DNA of 64,000 nt from Agroathelia rolfsii (taxonomy: Eukaryota; Basidiomycota; Agaricomycetes; Amylocorticiales; Amylocorticiaceae): contig JABRWF010000007.1 of assembly GCA_018343915.1 (NCBI GenBank), positions 992,001-1,056,000 on the forward strand. The letters run 5' to 3'. Below are positions 42,947 to 55,347 of this stretch, piece by piece. The first letter of the stretch is position 1. Each line of letters opens with the position of its first letter. Under the pieces are notes generated by a model. The model had not been told where the DNA came from. It was given only the letters and a program-made list of their open reading frames with translations, and made no database searches. The position numbers were made by a program, and so were the translations under genes.

Positions 42947-45468
42947 TCACCATGATTTGGCATGGGCAGTCGCATCCAAGTAAGCCATTGTATCAGGAAG
43001 GTCAACACGAGAAACGACTACTTGCTCAGGTACGCCTGTTAGAGATGCCGGTATCTCAAAGGCCTCGGCCACAGAAAGATTCTCCGAAGTAGCAAAGAGA
43101 CACGTCTCACGCCCATATGAAGCCAGGAACTATGCGGATGTAACAATGAGCACACACTTACCCAGCCATTAATGACATATATGGGAGAGACACTAACCAC
43201 AAAACCATTCTCCTGCGTAAGCCGACCCACAAACTTAGCAAAATCGGCCTGCTGCGCCTCGGTGGCAGACGTATGGACCGACACGAGCGCAGAAGGCCCG
43301 CCAACTTTCAGCACGGGCTTAAGCACCTCGGGTGGGTAGAACTTGCCCGGTTCACTCCTGATAGTATGGCCGAGCTCGATAGTGTCCTCGGTCTTAGGCC
43401 AGTCATCACTCTGGGGTGGACGATGCTCATTCAGCGTGATGGGGATAGAGATATTGGTATCAAGCTTAATGAAAGCAGTGGTGGAATCTTGTTTGACAGC
43501 GGACCCGGAGCCGCTCCTATTATTTCATGAACGCGGTGAGAAAATGGGTGCGGTGGGAGGGGAAAAACGAGGGTTACATACAAAACGCCGAAAATCGTGT
43601 TATGCTTAGCAAAGCTGGGTTTGATTTTGATTGGGGAGGCAGAGGCCTGCCCTGTTGCAGCGGTAGGAGGCATCGCCCGTCGTCCAAACAATGACCCTAA
43701 CCTATGACATAGATTAATGCCTCCGGTGTTTGAGGGAAGTACGAGACAGTTATTCCTTACCCAGACTCAATGCGTTGGAGAAATCCCAACCCAGTTGGTG
43801 TGGGAGCCTCTGTTGTAGTGGTAGTCGTTATTATTTCTTTAACAGTAATAGTTTCGACATCCCCGGATGTTTTTGGACCAGATGTTGTAACAACAACGGA
43901 CTCCTCGACTTGTGTCTCTTCCTCAAATTCCGGAAGTTCGGAAGCATCCGGAATGAGACCTTTGACTGTCTCTTGCAGTTGGCGCGCCCTCTGCACGGGG
44001 GATACCGGAGTTGGCGGAAGATCGGCTGCGGGTGTCTCTAATATAGGAGCACCCTCCTCCAGGTCGGGAGTAGCCTCTGTAGAGTCTGGGATGATAGCAT
44101 TCGATGATTCGGGAGAAAGCTGTTTGGAGTTATCATCATCAACAACAGAGGTAGCTGCGGGCTCTGATCTTTTGGGTTCTCGCCTCAGTGTCACAGGCCC
44201 ATCCCTGTTGAACATCAGCAGCGAGCTTCCCCGTGTCGAGACTTTGCGACGCCCTGACATTTGCGGTGCATGGACACTCAGCTTGGGCGGGTTGGATGTC
44301 GGCTGCTTTTCAGCACCCGCGTCTGGTGGTGAGGCCTGTGAGGGGCCGCCCACACTGGCTGCATTTGTATTTCTGGCCAGCAAACGTGTCTTGGTCCTGA
44401 TGCCGTTAGTGACGTCTACTTGTGGTTCCTCATGCATACGGACAAGCGGGTTCTGGGCACGTTTGCGATGCGAGCCACCGATGGACGAGATCACGGCCTG
44501 TAAGTCTTTCTTATTCTTTTCGACAGGTTTCACCGGGGACGGCTGCAATTCCTTCCCCTTTTGCTGGGAAGGTGGTTTCCTGACTGATGATGATCTCACG
44601 GGAGACGGTGAACCTGGTCCTGGCGAGCCGTCAAATAAAGGATTGAAATCAGATCCAGCGGCAGAGCCGTCAGCACTGGCGTCGAAGTCGTCCACGACCA
44701 TCGAGGCAGATTCGCCTAAGTTCATTTCAGGACTGTCGAGGATCACTTTGCTACGCAATCGCTTCGCAGGAGGAGCGCTATCGTTGACATGGTGGACTTT
44801 TTTGCGCTTCTTTTGCTTGTCTTTTTCCTCTACACGCCGTTTTGGCGGCTTGGCTGGCGACAATGGTTCCTTTGCTTTTGATGTTGGGCGTTTAGGGGCA
44901 CGACCTATAGGTAGTCCGGGACTAAGTATCAGTCTTGAAGGGCAATTCAACTGTACATACGAGGTGGTCCAACAGGTATAACCTCTTCGCCCTTATTCCA
45001 TGCAGTGGGATCGTCGATGTCACGGTCTGGGCGGCAGCGTTTCCAGAACTTCTCGATGAAATGCTCCGCGCCCTCGAAGGATTCCTTGGGCTCCCAGCTT
45101 GACAGTGGAAATACATTAGCACATTTGATATCGTCAGACGAGAATGATAGATACTGTACGTGTCATCCTCTGGTTTATTGTACCCCTCCCACTGGGATCA
45201 ACCATGAGTGGGTAAACACGGTGTACACTGGCAAGTATGCTATGCCCTCACCTTGACAAGGTAATGCTAGGATAGTATATTGTTAGTGCTGTGATCAAGG
45301 GCATGTAAGACTATGACCGAAGCATACCCATGTAATATTCTTACCGCGTTTGGTGACTACCTTAGCCATTTTGATATACTCTATATCATACAATTAGACG
45401 TACAAATCACACAGTCTGATGCTTATGAGCTGACCGACTACATATTCCTCCTCTGGAGAATCTGACAT
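42947..45468 (-). CDS. HP1/Chp1-like chromodomain protein
   Basis: It probably binds methylated histone H3 tails. The chromodomain is split over four small exons and reads EEEYVVEYIKMAKVVTKR, then HYLVKWEGYNKPEDDTWEP (residues about 7-66). The aromatic-cage residues are Tyr9, Trp35 and Tyr38, in the same spacing as HP1. A long basic/Pro/Ser-rich linker follows (43757-44950), with KQKKRKK and PPKRR clusters suited to nuclear import. The C-terminal part ends YLDATAHAKSW at TGA 42947-42949. It contains LVSVHTSATEAQQADFAKFV and VGRLTQENGFVV, whose pattern vaguely suggests a SPOC-like fold (low confidence). A chromoshadow domain is not evident. The ATG is at 45468. It is divergent from the next gene. 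Confidence 0.85.
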
Positions 45469-45857
45469 GATGATAACCAAGAGTCGATCTCAATAGGGTC
45501 TTCTAATTCGGCGAGAGGAACAAGTGACGATGTTCATGATCTTGCGCCCTGCAGTAGTGTGGTCACGTGGTCGTGGGATAGCATTACTTCTTTTGGAAAA
45601 GATATTCGGAAGAAAAGCCGCGTCGCTGACTCCCGGAATGGGTATTGGCAGGGAACCGGACGCACCCGGGCTTCTGTATGCGGCTGACTGACAACTCTTC
45701 ATCTCGCCCTCAAAAAAATTACTGTCGAGCGGATTAGTTTTCCTCAACTACCCGAATGGCCTCTCTCCTGACCGGATATAATAAAAAGATCCTATCATGT
45801 CGCTCTTACACTGCAGCATCTCCCAGCTAGATATTCACACTACTAGTGCCCTATCTC
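45469..45857. other. divergent promoter region
   Basis: 389 nt separate the start codons of the chromodomain gene and the orphan gene. AT-box-like TATAATAAAAAG lies near 45776, about 80 nt before the latter ATG. Confidence 0.4.
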
Positions 45858-46340
45858 ATGTCGACTCCAACGATCGACGACTTGTCATACTACGCTCCTC
45901 AGCAGTTCGAGACTGCTGCTAGGCGCATCACGGAGGGCTCGAAAGTATGGTACTATGATACAGACTTTATACCATATGGCTATCCATCGCCCTCGGAGGA
46001 AGCGAAACCTTCGGCTTCGTCGCATCATAGTGCAGACTGGATCGAATCGTTCAAACATGTCCTTTCGCGATCCAACAGCTCTCGAAGCTTGAAGGTGGAT
46101 GCTGATGCACCTCCATCCTATCAGTCAGTAATGGCAGCGGATCGTAAACTAAGTGGGCCTTTTTTTTTTAAAGGATCTTTGCCCCAAGTCACTAATGTCT
46201 TTGTGCCACTTAGCTGTCAAACATGCACGCGATGAACATGACCTATCTTATCATCTTATCTATGCTACCAGATTTTTGGTGTGTTTATCTATTTGATGTC
46301 AATGTAGCAAACTGCCTTGCTGAATGCGAATTATTGCTAG
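45858..46340 (+). CDS. 130-aa orphan protein with PPxY motif
   Basis: I do not recognise a family. Three exons (45858-46152, 46214-46278, 46308-46340) with proper GT..AG borders add to 393 nt, exactly 131 codons. The product starts MSTPTIDDLSYYAPQQFETA and contains WYYDTDFIPYGYPSP, a Ser-rich middle and APPSYQSVMAADRKL, whose PPSY is a PPxY-type WW-domain ligand. It ends in a helical-looking tail HARDEHDLSYHLIYATRFLQ. There is no signal peptide and no membrane segment. Splice consistency supports a real gene; the function is unknown. Confidence 0.6.
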
Positions 46341-49265
46341 CATCACCTACAGTCGAAACTATCTACCCGGTACAATCACGACCGATTGACTCGTTCATAA
46401 CCGAAGATGGATACCGCAGACTTTTGGATTTGTTTCTTATTTGTTTCTTCCTTTTTAGACGACTCTTTTCAAAAGGATATCATATAGACTAAGGCACCTT
46501 CTTATACCCTAATTATACCTGTATTAAAAGACGCAACCCTTGCTTCCACTTTCTTGTGGCTACAATGCCTTGGCAACAGTTCTTATGCCATTTTATTTTT
46601 ACCTTGAGGACCACGATCCGGGCTCGAGAAAATAATACTCTCATGCTCTATCTTGATAGCAAGGTTTCTACGGCTTTCGTTGTGTAAGGCTTGTACCATC
46701 TAACCCAACTTTAGTTATCCCTATCAGCCCTGATAACCCCTAAGTACCTAGCTACTACTCCCTGGATAGTTATTTCATGAAGAGACTCGTCTGGTTCTTT
46801 AATTGTTACCTAGCTTGGGAAACACCATCACCTTCGTTTGCTCAACTGGACGGTTGCAACTTGGATACATCAATGCGTACTCTGTCATGGGTGACCAGTG
46901 ATCAGTCCCAAATCAATGAACATATATTCTTCTACTTATAAAACATGTAGCTATGCATAATGTACTATACCATGATTGATCAATCCTGTCACTACTGATC
47001 TTCTTGTGGTCTGCTGCTATGCTATCATCCAATGTTGGTTTTTTACTTGTCTAAGTTTAGTTTTATGCATCTCTCCTCCTGCCTCTACAGGCTAGGTATG
47101 GAAACTCAAGTCTATGGTCACCAAGCAGGAATTACTGTCAATATTTCATGTTCTGGACCTCCGAAAGAACGCTGTGAGCTTCCATCAGAATTCTGTGTGT
47201 CCGTACTAGTGTGATTTTATCTGGTGAGCTGCAACTGGAGATTTGTAGTTCAGATGCATACCTTCGTGAACTGGTGCTAGAATGATGGGAGGCCACACTG
47301 GGGCTTCGTAAAGCTATATTGGAGCGCCGTGAGCCCGTCGAAGGCTCCTCAGATGCGCCTACCCGCTGCTGCCTATTTGTATGAGTACCAATTTCAGATG
47401 GTACAACACATCTGCATCTATGATGCAGCATTACTAGCGTTGCTAGCTTCTCTATACTTCTAACTGAAGATATTTCTGCAATGACTCGGATAGGTCATAT
47501 TCATAGAAAATCATCTTCACGGATCTTGGCTGACAATATCCCGTCCAAGTCAGCGGATAGATGATTAAAATGGAAAGAATCATTTATTGGCCTTGGAAAG
47601 GTGGCTAGTATGGCATCACAACTCTTACATAGGTTCTCTGAGATCGTATCGTATTCGGAAATTACGGCCAGCAGAGAACATAGGCAAGCCATATTTAGTC
47701 CTTGAATTGTCCACCCTTTGAAGGAGAGCCGTAGCCTGTAGATTTTCTGGTCGGAATCACCCGTAACCATCAGTGACACGCAGGCGAGCTGAGCGAAAGG
47801 AAGTGTTGGTTATTGCACGGATTCCTTATTTGTTCACTGATCCTTACAATTACCGAAGAGGGATCTAATGAAACAGGATGGCCTTCAATGGTACGTGATA
47901 ATTCACTTATTGTCTTCAGGCGCTCGGGCTCAGGCTACCAGTGATATACTGTCAAGGGAGTTCGTAGAACAAGGGAACTGCCTATACGCGATATGTAAAG
48001 CATACGTTATCCTGGCTTTATATTTTTATACTACCAGCATCGTTCGTGATTAATATCAATGGCACGGCATAAATGAGCGAAGTTATTCGTATTTCGTATC
48101 AAATTTATAACGTGTCAGGCGCTTAGCCGCAGCTGTTGAACAGGGATGGCCTCAAGTCTTTATGCCGAGGCCAAACAGTAGCACTGAATCTATTGTGTTT
48201 CAGAGCGACAATATTTTCGTTATTTCCTATAGGGTTTTCATCGGGATTGCGACTCGCTGCGAGTTCCATGTTGGTTGCTATGCAAGGTCTTCAGCAGTGA
48301 CTGTAGCAGTGACTAGAACAGCGGCTACTATTCTCAAGCAGTATTCCGAACTTGATAGCACGTTAAAACAGTAAGGCTCGCCAGATTAGCTATATTTTGT
48401 GTAAAATGCGATGAGAATAGAAATGGGTGCATACATTCACCTCAAAGGCCTAATCTTACCTCTTTACTTTTATGGACGACGCACAACAGACCTCATGGCG
48501 CCGAGAACTACGGCTGTACTTCGGGCTGGACCGTGGATTTGCCGTGCATCTGGGCTATCTTTTCTGACTGAATTGAGATGACGACAGTGCCATGCGCCGT
48601 GCGTGCACTCGCGCTCGTGACCTGATCGATATTGATTTCACTGCTCTCTTATCTTTGCCTCATTCAAAGGAGACTTGATTCAGAAAAACAACTACTGCAT
48701 TATTTGGCAATTGGAATTAAAACTGGGTGTGGTCTGTACCAGCTGGAAAATATACTGGAAATCAATGCAGTTTACGTGCCCAGATTAGTCCGTTTTGTTG
48801 TCAAAAGGACATGTGATATTTGGAGTGGGATTTTGTTTGGCTCCCGAAGATCCTTGCAAGCAGGGGTGCCAGCGCTTTACCCTTGTCCACGCGTAAAGAC
48901 ACCGCTGGCAATGATATCAGCCATTTTCGAAACGGACCTCTCTCTCTTTCAAAACATAGGCGCTAGGTTCAGTACCACTAGCAGACCATAGTAAGGAACT
49001 TGAATACGTTGAGCGCGCATCTTTCACTGGCCGCCGATCAGACGGGAAATGGGGAAGGGTATAATTACATCCCGAAGCCTGCCCTGGTAGTAATAATAAT
49101 AAACTAGTACACTAATAATAAATAATGGACTCAATGCGGGGTCGGCATGGATGATGTCCTCGTGACTCGCCCTCGCTTGTCATTTCTCGACCAGCTCAAA
49201 TCGGCCCATCGCTCGCAGCTTCCCTTTCCTCAACACCAACACCTGCAGCTGCATCGACAACGACG
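46341..49265. other. gene-poor 2.9 kb region
   Basis: No confident gene. Several short frames occur on both strands. The longest hydrophobic one is - 47501-47779. No terminal repeats, integrase or reverse-transcriptase motifs were seen. Confidence 0.45.
47501..47779 (-). CDS. unassigned open frame, doubtful
   Basis: A 92-residue frame contains YRLRLSFKGWTIQGLNMACL and SLLAVISEYDTISENLCKSC. Composition looks protein-like and the frame stays open upstream to about 47800, but neither neighbouring exons nor a family can be identified. It may be an exon of a lineage-specific gene or a relic. Confidence 0.2.
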   Translation of the reverse strand: MSLMVTGDSDQKIYRLRLSFKGWTIQGLNMACLCSLLAVISEYDTISENLCKSCDAILATFPRPINDSFHFNHLSADLDGILSAKIREDDFL

Positions 49266-52200
49266 ATGTGGGCCTCGTCAGGAGCGCCCTTCAAGGCCGT
49301 CGTCTCACCTTCGCTCTTCATACGGGCAACAGGCTCTCATAGGGTCTCTGTATACATCCGTGGGTAGCACAATCAATCTCACGCTAACAGTATTGTACCT
49401 ACTACACCAATCTGGATATTCACGACAGATGCCCATCGATTTCACACATCCAACAAGCGTTTCGATGATTTTGCGCATCCCCCAGATACTCCCCCCGAGC
49501 CAGGTACGGATAACCTATTGATGCTATGCATGTTAAGACCATATAGAAGGTATTGACGTCACTCTGCGCGTCTGTTCTTGTTGTTATACAGGCGTCGCAT
49601 ACTCGCAGCTGACCGTAGGCGTCCCGCGCGAGATCTTCCCCAACGAGCGGCGTGTTGCCCTCACGCCACAGAACACCGCTCTGCTTTACAAAAAGGGTTT
49701 TGCCAAGGTGCTCATTGAGCGCGGCGCCGGTGCCGAGGCGCAGTTCCTCGACGAGCAGTACGCCGCTTCGGGCGCTACGCTTGTCTCGCGTGAGGAGCTA
49801 TTTGCACACACAGACGTGATGCTCAAGGTGCGCCCACCGGCACACGACGAGGAGGCGATGCACATCAAGCAAGGCAGTACATTGCTCTCGTTCCTCTATC
49901 CATCGCAGAATAAGGCGGTGGTAGAGGCATTAGCAAAGAGGAATGTCAATGCGTTCGCAATGGATATGATACCGCGTCTGTCGCGGTCCCAGGTGTTTGA
50001 TGCTCTCTCGTCCATGGCCAATATTGCAGGTACATTGAGAAGTCCTTTAGTTTCTCTGGTGGATATAGCTTACAATGAGCGCAGGTTACAAAGCCGTATT
50101 GGAGGCTTCAAACCATTTTGGAAGATTCCTAACAGGTGTGTTCTTTATAGTTGAAAGTTTGAAACATACGATGCAGCGTTCTAAGTATATATACCGTAAT
50201 CAATAGGTCAGGTTACTGCAGCAGGGTACGCATGGCTCAATTTGATCTTTATTCCCCTCTGATGCTCATTTGTTTTCGTGTTACAGCAAAGTAATCGATT
50301 CTTCTACTGTTCTATATTTCGTGTTTTCTAATCTAATGTATGTCAGATCGCTCCAGGCAAGGTCCTCGTCATCGGCGCCGGTGTAGCAGGTCTCAGTGCA
50401 ATCGCTACGGTACACTTCTTCTATCTATCCAATCCAAAACCCGTCCTGAACAGACTCCATTGCAGGCTAGAAGACTAGGTGCTATCGTCCGCGGTTTCGA
50501 CACACGTTCTGCTGCTCGTGAACAAGTGCAAAGTCTTGGTGCCGAGTTCCTCGAGGTTAAGATCCAGGAAGAAGGTGGCACCGCCGCCGGCTATTCGAAA
50601 GAGATGTCCAAGGAATTTATTGAGGCTGAGATGGCCTTGTTCGCGCAACAGTGCCAGGATGTGGATATTGTCATCACCACGGTATGTACACGAGATCTCC
50701 CTACTAGGATTTGAATAGAATTTGCCTATGCTTTGGATACTAGGCTTTGATTCCCGGAAAGCCTGCACCGAAGTTAATTACCAAGGAGGTTCGTGTTTTT
50801 GGAGCTGCAAGAGTTTCGAGTACTAATTATTGCGGAATGAAATTGTAGATGGTCGCTTCAATGAAGCAAGGATCCGTTATCGTTGATTTGGCTGCCGAGA
50901 CTGGAGGCAATTGCGAAGCTACAAGGCCAGGCGAGGTCACTACTTTCCGTGGTGTCACTGTCATCGGTAACAGCTATCCCTCAAGATTTCATTATGTTCG
51001 TGGTACTCAACTTAATGACTAGGCTACACTGATCTACCCTCACGGCTGCCAACACAATCCTCCACGCTCTACTCCAACAACATTACCAAATTCCTCCTGT
51101 CCATCGGTGAGAACAACCGCTTCAACATCAACCTTGAGGATGAAGTCGTGCGGGGCGCCATCGCGATCCACCAGGGCCAAGTGATGGCACCTGTGCCCCG
51201 CATGGCCGCCGCGCCCACCGTCCCGCCGCCCACCGCGGCTAAGAAGCTCGCGGAGGACAAGGCATCGTCGGCCTCGCTCGCCGTGACGCCATGGCAGAAG
51301 GCCAAGACCGAGGTCGCTGTTGTCACAGGCGGTATGGCCACCGCGATCGCGCTCGGCAAGGCGACCGGTGCCGCGTTCATGGACAACTTCTTTACCTTCG
51401 GCCTTGCGGGCTTGATCGGCTACCGCGTCGTGTGGGGCGTTGTACCCGCGCTGCACTCGCCGCTCATGTCGGTCACAAATGCGATCTCGGGTATTGTAGG
51501 TGTCGGTGGACTGTATGTCATGGGTGGCGGATACCTCCCCGCGACGGTGCCCCAGGCGCTCGGCGCACTTTCTGTGTTGCTCGCGGCGGTGAACGTCTCG
51601 GGTGGGTTTGTGATTACGAAGCGGATGCTGGATATGTTTAAACGTGAGTTGGAGTCGTTTACATCCCTTTATTTGAGTGGAATATGCTTGCTGACAGGAG
51701 GTTTGATTTGCGTGTTTTTGGCTTTTTGGGATGAACAGGCAAGACGGATCCACCCGAATACAGTTATCTATACGGCATTCCTGCCGTCGTGTTCACGGGT
51801 GGATTCCTCGCTGCTGCAAGCACGGGCATGGCAGGTGGGCAATTACCTTGCATCTACATCAATCTTCTGACAATGTCACTTTTTTTAGGTTTGGTGCAAG
51901 CGGGATATCTCACAAGCAGCATTCTTTGCATTGGTACAGAATTATATAGCATGAACGCAACGAAGACATCTATGTATACTGACGTATTTGCATTTTGATG
52001 GCAGGCTCCCTCTCCGGACTCTCTTCCCAGGCAACAGCACGCTCCGGAAACGTACTGGGCATGTTGGGCGTTGGCTCCGGCATTCTGTCATCCCTAGCCG
52101 TGGTTGGCTTCCCGGTGGAGGTGCTGACCCAATTTGCCGGTAAGTAAAAAAGCGCACCACCACAACGCTTCTTTTCTTGTCATTATAAGCTCGCCGCCGG

Positions 52201-52540
52201 CACTGACTGTACTACCCCACAACAACAACAACAATGAAACAATGGCAACGAAAATAGGTGTGGCTGCAATCGGTGGAGCACTTGGTGCCATCATCGGCCG
52301 TAGAATCACACCCACGGAGCTGCCCCAGACGGTGGCCATGCTCCACTCCGTCGTTGGCCTGGCTGCCGTGCTCACGAGCGTTGCGAGCGTCATGGCCGAC
52401 TTTGCACACGCGACGCCTCTGCACCTCGTCACGGCCTATCTTGGCGTTGTTATTGGTGAGTTGGACATCCTTTTCTTTCTTTCTTGTCCTTGTCGCAATT
52501 TTTAGGCGCATATATCCATCTCGCCCCATCACTCTTGAGC

Positions 52541-52574
<34 letters not shown>

Positions 52575-54537
52575 CAAACAGGTGGCTGACGTTTCTTTTT
52601 ATGGCGAACACAGGTGGCGTAACATTCACTGGCTCCATTGTCGCTTTCTTGAAGCTGGCAGGCAAGATGGCGAGTAAGCCGCTCGCGCTGCCTGGCAAGC
52701 ATCTCGTGAACAGCGCTCTTTTGGGCGCGAACGCGCTCAACATGGCCGGTTTCCTCACGATGGCACCGGCGACGCCTATGATTGCCGCGGGATTTTTGGC
52801 GACGAGTACAGCGTTGAGCTTCTTGAAAGGGTGAGTTAGCAGTAAGGTTATATGAAGCCGTTTTTTTTTTTTGATTGCTGCGCAATCATGGATCCGGATG
52901 GAAGTGGAGTGGTTTACTGATCATCCGCTATTTCGTTGTTGTTGTTGTTGTTGTTGTTGTTTTTATCATTCCTTTGGGGGAATGATGGTACAGGTTTACG
53001 ACAACTGCGGCCATTGGCGGTGCAGACATGCCGGTCGTGATCACAGTCTTGAACGCGTACAGTGGCTTTGCGCTCGTGGCTGAAGGTTAGCTCCAAATCA
53101 TATTCTTATTCTTATTGTAGTAGTATTCAATTGACAGGGGATATGTGAACCATCCCCTTTTTAGGTTTCATGTTAGACAATCCGCTTCTGACCACTATCG
53201 GCTCGCTGATCGGCGTCAGCGGTTCCATTCTATCATATATCATGGTCAGTAAACGCTCTAACTGTAATATGAAAATGCGCAGCAGTAGTCATCTGCTTCT
53301 GCTGCACCTGCTGTAAATCGGAGACTCATCTTTTTTGGGGTGGTTATGCTGTCGTGTCACATAATTTAGTGTGTGGCTATGAACCGGTCTCTGACTAATG
53401 TGCTCTTCGGAGGCATTGCGCCGACTGTGTCTACGGAGACGCACAAGATCGAGGGGAAGATTACACAGACGACAGTGGACGAGGCTGTGGATGCGTTGGC
53501 AAACGCTGACAGTGTTATTCTGGTTCGTACTTGGAAGAGTCCCTTGGCTAATTAATGCTGATGATTGTCTTTATGGTTTTTGTGATGATATAGGTGGTGG
53601 GCTATGGTATGGCTGTAGCTAAGGCACAGTATGCAATTGCAGACATCTGTGCTATGTTGAGAGCCAAGGGAGTCAACGTCCGGTGAGTAAATAGCTTTTT
53701 GCTATTGGAGATCACAAGAATGCGATAATTTATACCAACCTTTTTTAGGTTTGCTATCCACCCAGGTAATGTGTCTCGTGCCCACTATCGGTGTCTCTGG
53801 CTGATTGATGAATGATTTAAATTTGATATGATGATTGCCGCCACTACCACTAGTGGCTGGACGTATGCCAGGGCAATGCAATGTCTTGTTGGCAGAGGCG
53901 TCCGTCCCTTACGACAGTAAGTCAACGCTGTCATCTCTCCCCCATTTTTCTACCCTATCAGTGGCAACGCTGATGCGGAATTGAATGCTGACAACAACAT
54001 CTCATCTCCAATCCCATCTTTGCTTTATGGTGTTTTTATCATCATCGTTGTCGTCAAACAGTCGTGCTGGAGATGGACGAGATCAATGACGATTTCACCG
54101 ACACGGATGTTACGATGGTCATTGGCGCGAACGATACGGTGAACCCAATAGCGCTCGAGGCGGGATCGGCTATTGCGGGCATGCCAGTCCTGCACGCATG
54201 GAAGTCAAAGCAGGTCATTGTCCTCAAGCGCGGCATGAGCAGTGGCTATGCGGATGTGCCGAATCCCATGTTTTACATGCCGCAGACGAAGATGCTGTTT
54301 GGAGATGCCAAGGATACATGCGATGGTGAGGCAGTGATTATTTCATTATTCACCATTCCTCTTTCCCCTATTATTCGCTCTCCTATTACTTTTTTCTCTC
54401 TCTGCATTGATCAGCGGCTGATGGATGATGACGATGATATCTGTGGGGTGCTTCTTTTTCTCACATCAAAAATATTACACAACATCAAAGCGCTCAAGCG
54501 GGGTTTGGAACTCAAGGGTACGACAGATGGCAGTTGA
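49266..54537 (+). CDS. NNT: NAD(P) transhydrogenase, mitochondrial, fused alpha-beta form
   Basis: It couples proton flow across the inner mitochondrial membrane to hydride transfer from NADH to NADP+. Domain I is alanine-dehydrogenase-like: [37 protein letters not shown] and the NAD-binding [15 protein letters not shown]. Domain II has many membrane segments, spread over numerous exons (for example [13 protein letters not shown]). Domain III binds [47 protein letters not shown] and [11 protein letters not shown]. It ends [13 protein letters not shown] at 54535. The ATG at 49266 ([13 protein letters not shown]) is preferred because its frame links to [12 protein letters not shown] upstream of domain I and resembles a presequence. 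The first two introns are less certain. A 30-nt poly(A) run lies in one intron. Confidence 0.92.
52543..52572 (+). repeat. poly(A)30 tract in an NNT intron
   Basis: Thirty consecutive A lie in the intron between [10 protein letters not shown] and [11 protein letters not shown], about 40 nt before the 3' splice site. Length is likely variable, or affected by sequencing error. Confidence 0.9.
52935..52961 (+). repeat. (GTT)9 microsatellite in an NNT intron
   Basis: Nine GTT units lie in the intron between the LSFLKG exon and the [14 protein letters not shown] exon. Confidence 0.85.
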
Positions 54538-55347
54538 TTAGTGTGGATACTGCAGCTACGAAGTGGAGAAGGTTTGTCGAGATATTCCTGATAGTGCATC
54601 GACTGTATGTATCTTGGGATAGGAAGAAGAAGACGACGAAGGAGATGAGGTCTACCCAGTGTACGTATAAAGGGTGCAGCTGTACATAATACATTTTATC
54701 TACGAGACAAAAATGGGCATGCTCAATCCCCTGTGGCATTAGCAGCAGTGCCCGCCGTAGACTTGCTGCGGTTTTTGGTGATAGGATCACAATAATGACC
54801 ATGCTATGCACCGGGCCGTGCACACGCATGTAGGTAACACACCGGTTGGAGCCTTGGTTTTGCTCTTTCTTTTCAGGCCATGCGGTATCAGTTGGCGTCA
54901 TGGCGGGGGAGAAAGGCAAAGTGTAAAGGAAGAGAGGTGGGAGGTGAGAGCAGCAGTGGTTATCGCCTCGCCTGGGAAGCGTCGAAGCGAAGCGGAAAAG
55001 AGACGAGTCGAGATTAGGGTGTCTTCTGTCACGTGACTATGCCAGATAAGGCAAGGCTTCCCCTTCCCGGAATTCTGATTCCGGCGATTTGACGGGCGAG
55101 GATGGCTTACATAATTGTAGGCCTAAAAAAATGGGGAATAAAATGAAATATTACTGCGACGCTCGGCGCCTGTTGAGAACCCTTTCTCTCCCTTGTCGAC
55201 GCCTTCCTCCTCGTCGCTCTTCCCCGCCCCTTTCGCTGGTTTCGAGCGTGTGCACGCCTCCTTTCTCTCCCGTTCTCTACCATCTATAGATATATCGCCT
55301 GCAATACTCCTCTCGCATCCATACTAGATTCTTTTAGTCACCTAATA
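54538..55347. other. intergenic, promoter of the nucleotide-sugar transporter
   Basis: No gene was seen. A CT-rich leader lies before 55348. Confidence 0.5.

Noticed and set aside
43770..44981. 403-codon open frame on the + strand
   Set aside because: It lies antisense to the linker exon of the chromodomain gene. Its composition mirrors the Ser/Pro-rich codons of the real strand, and it has no domain.
49147..49265. Earlier ATG for the transhydrogenase
   Set aside because: Its frame does not connect to the domain I exon, whereas the ATG at 49266 gives a presequence-like start in a compatible frame.
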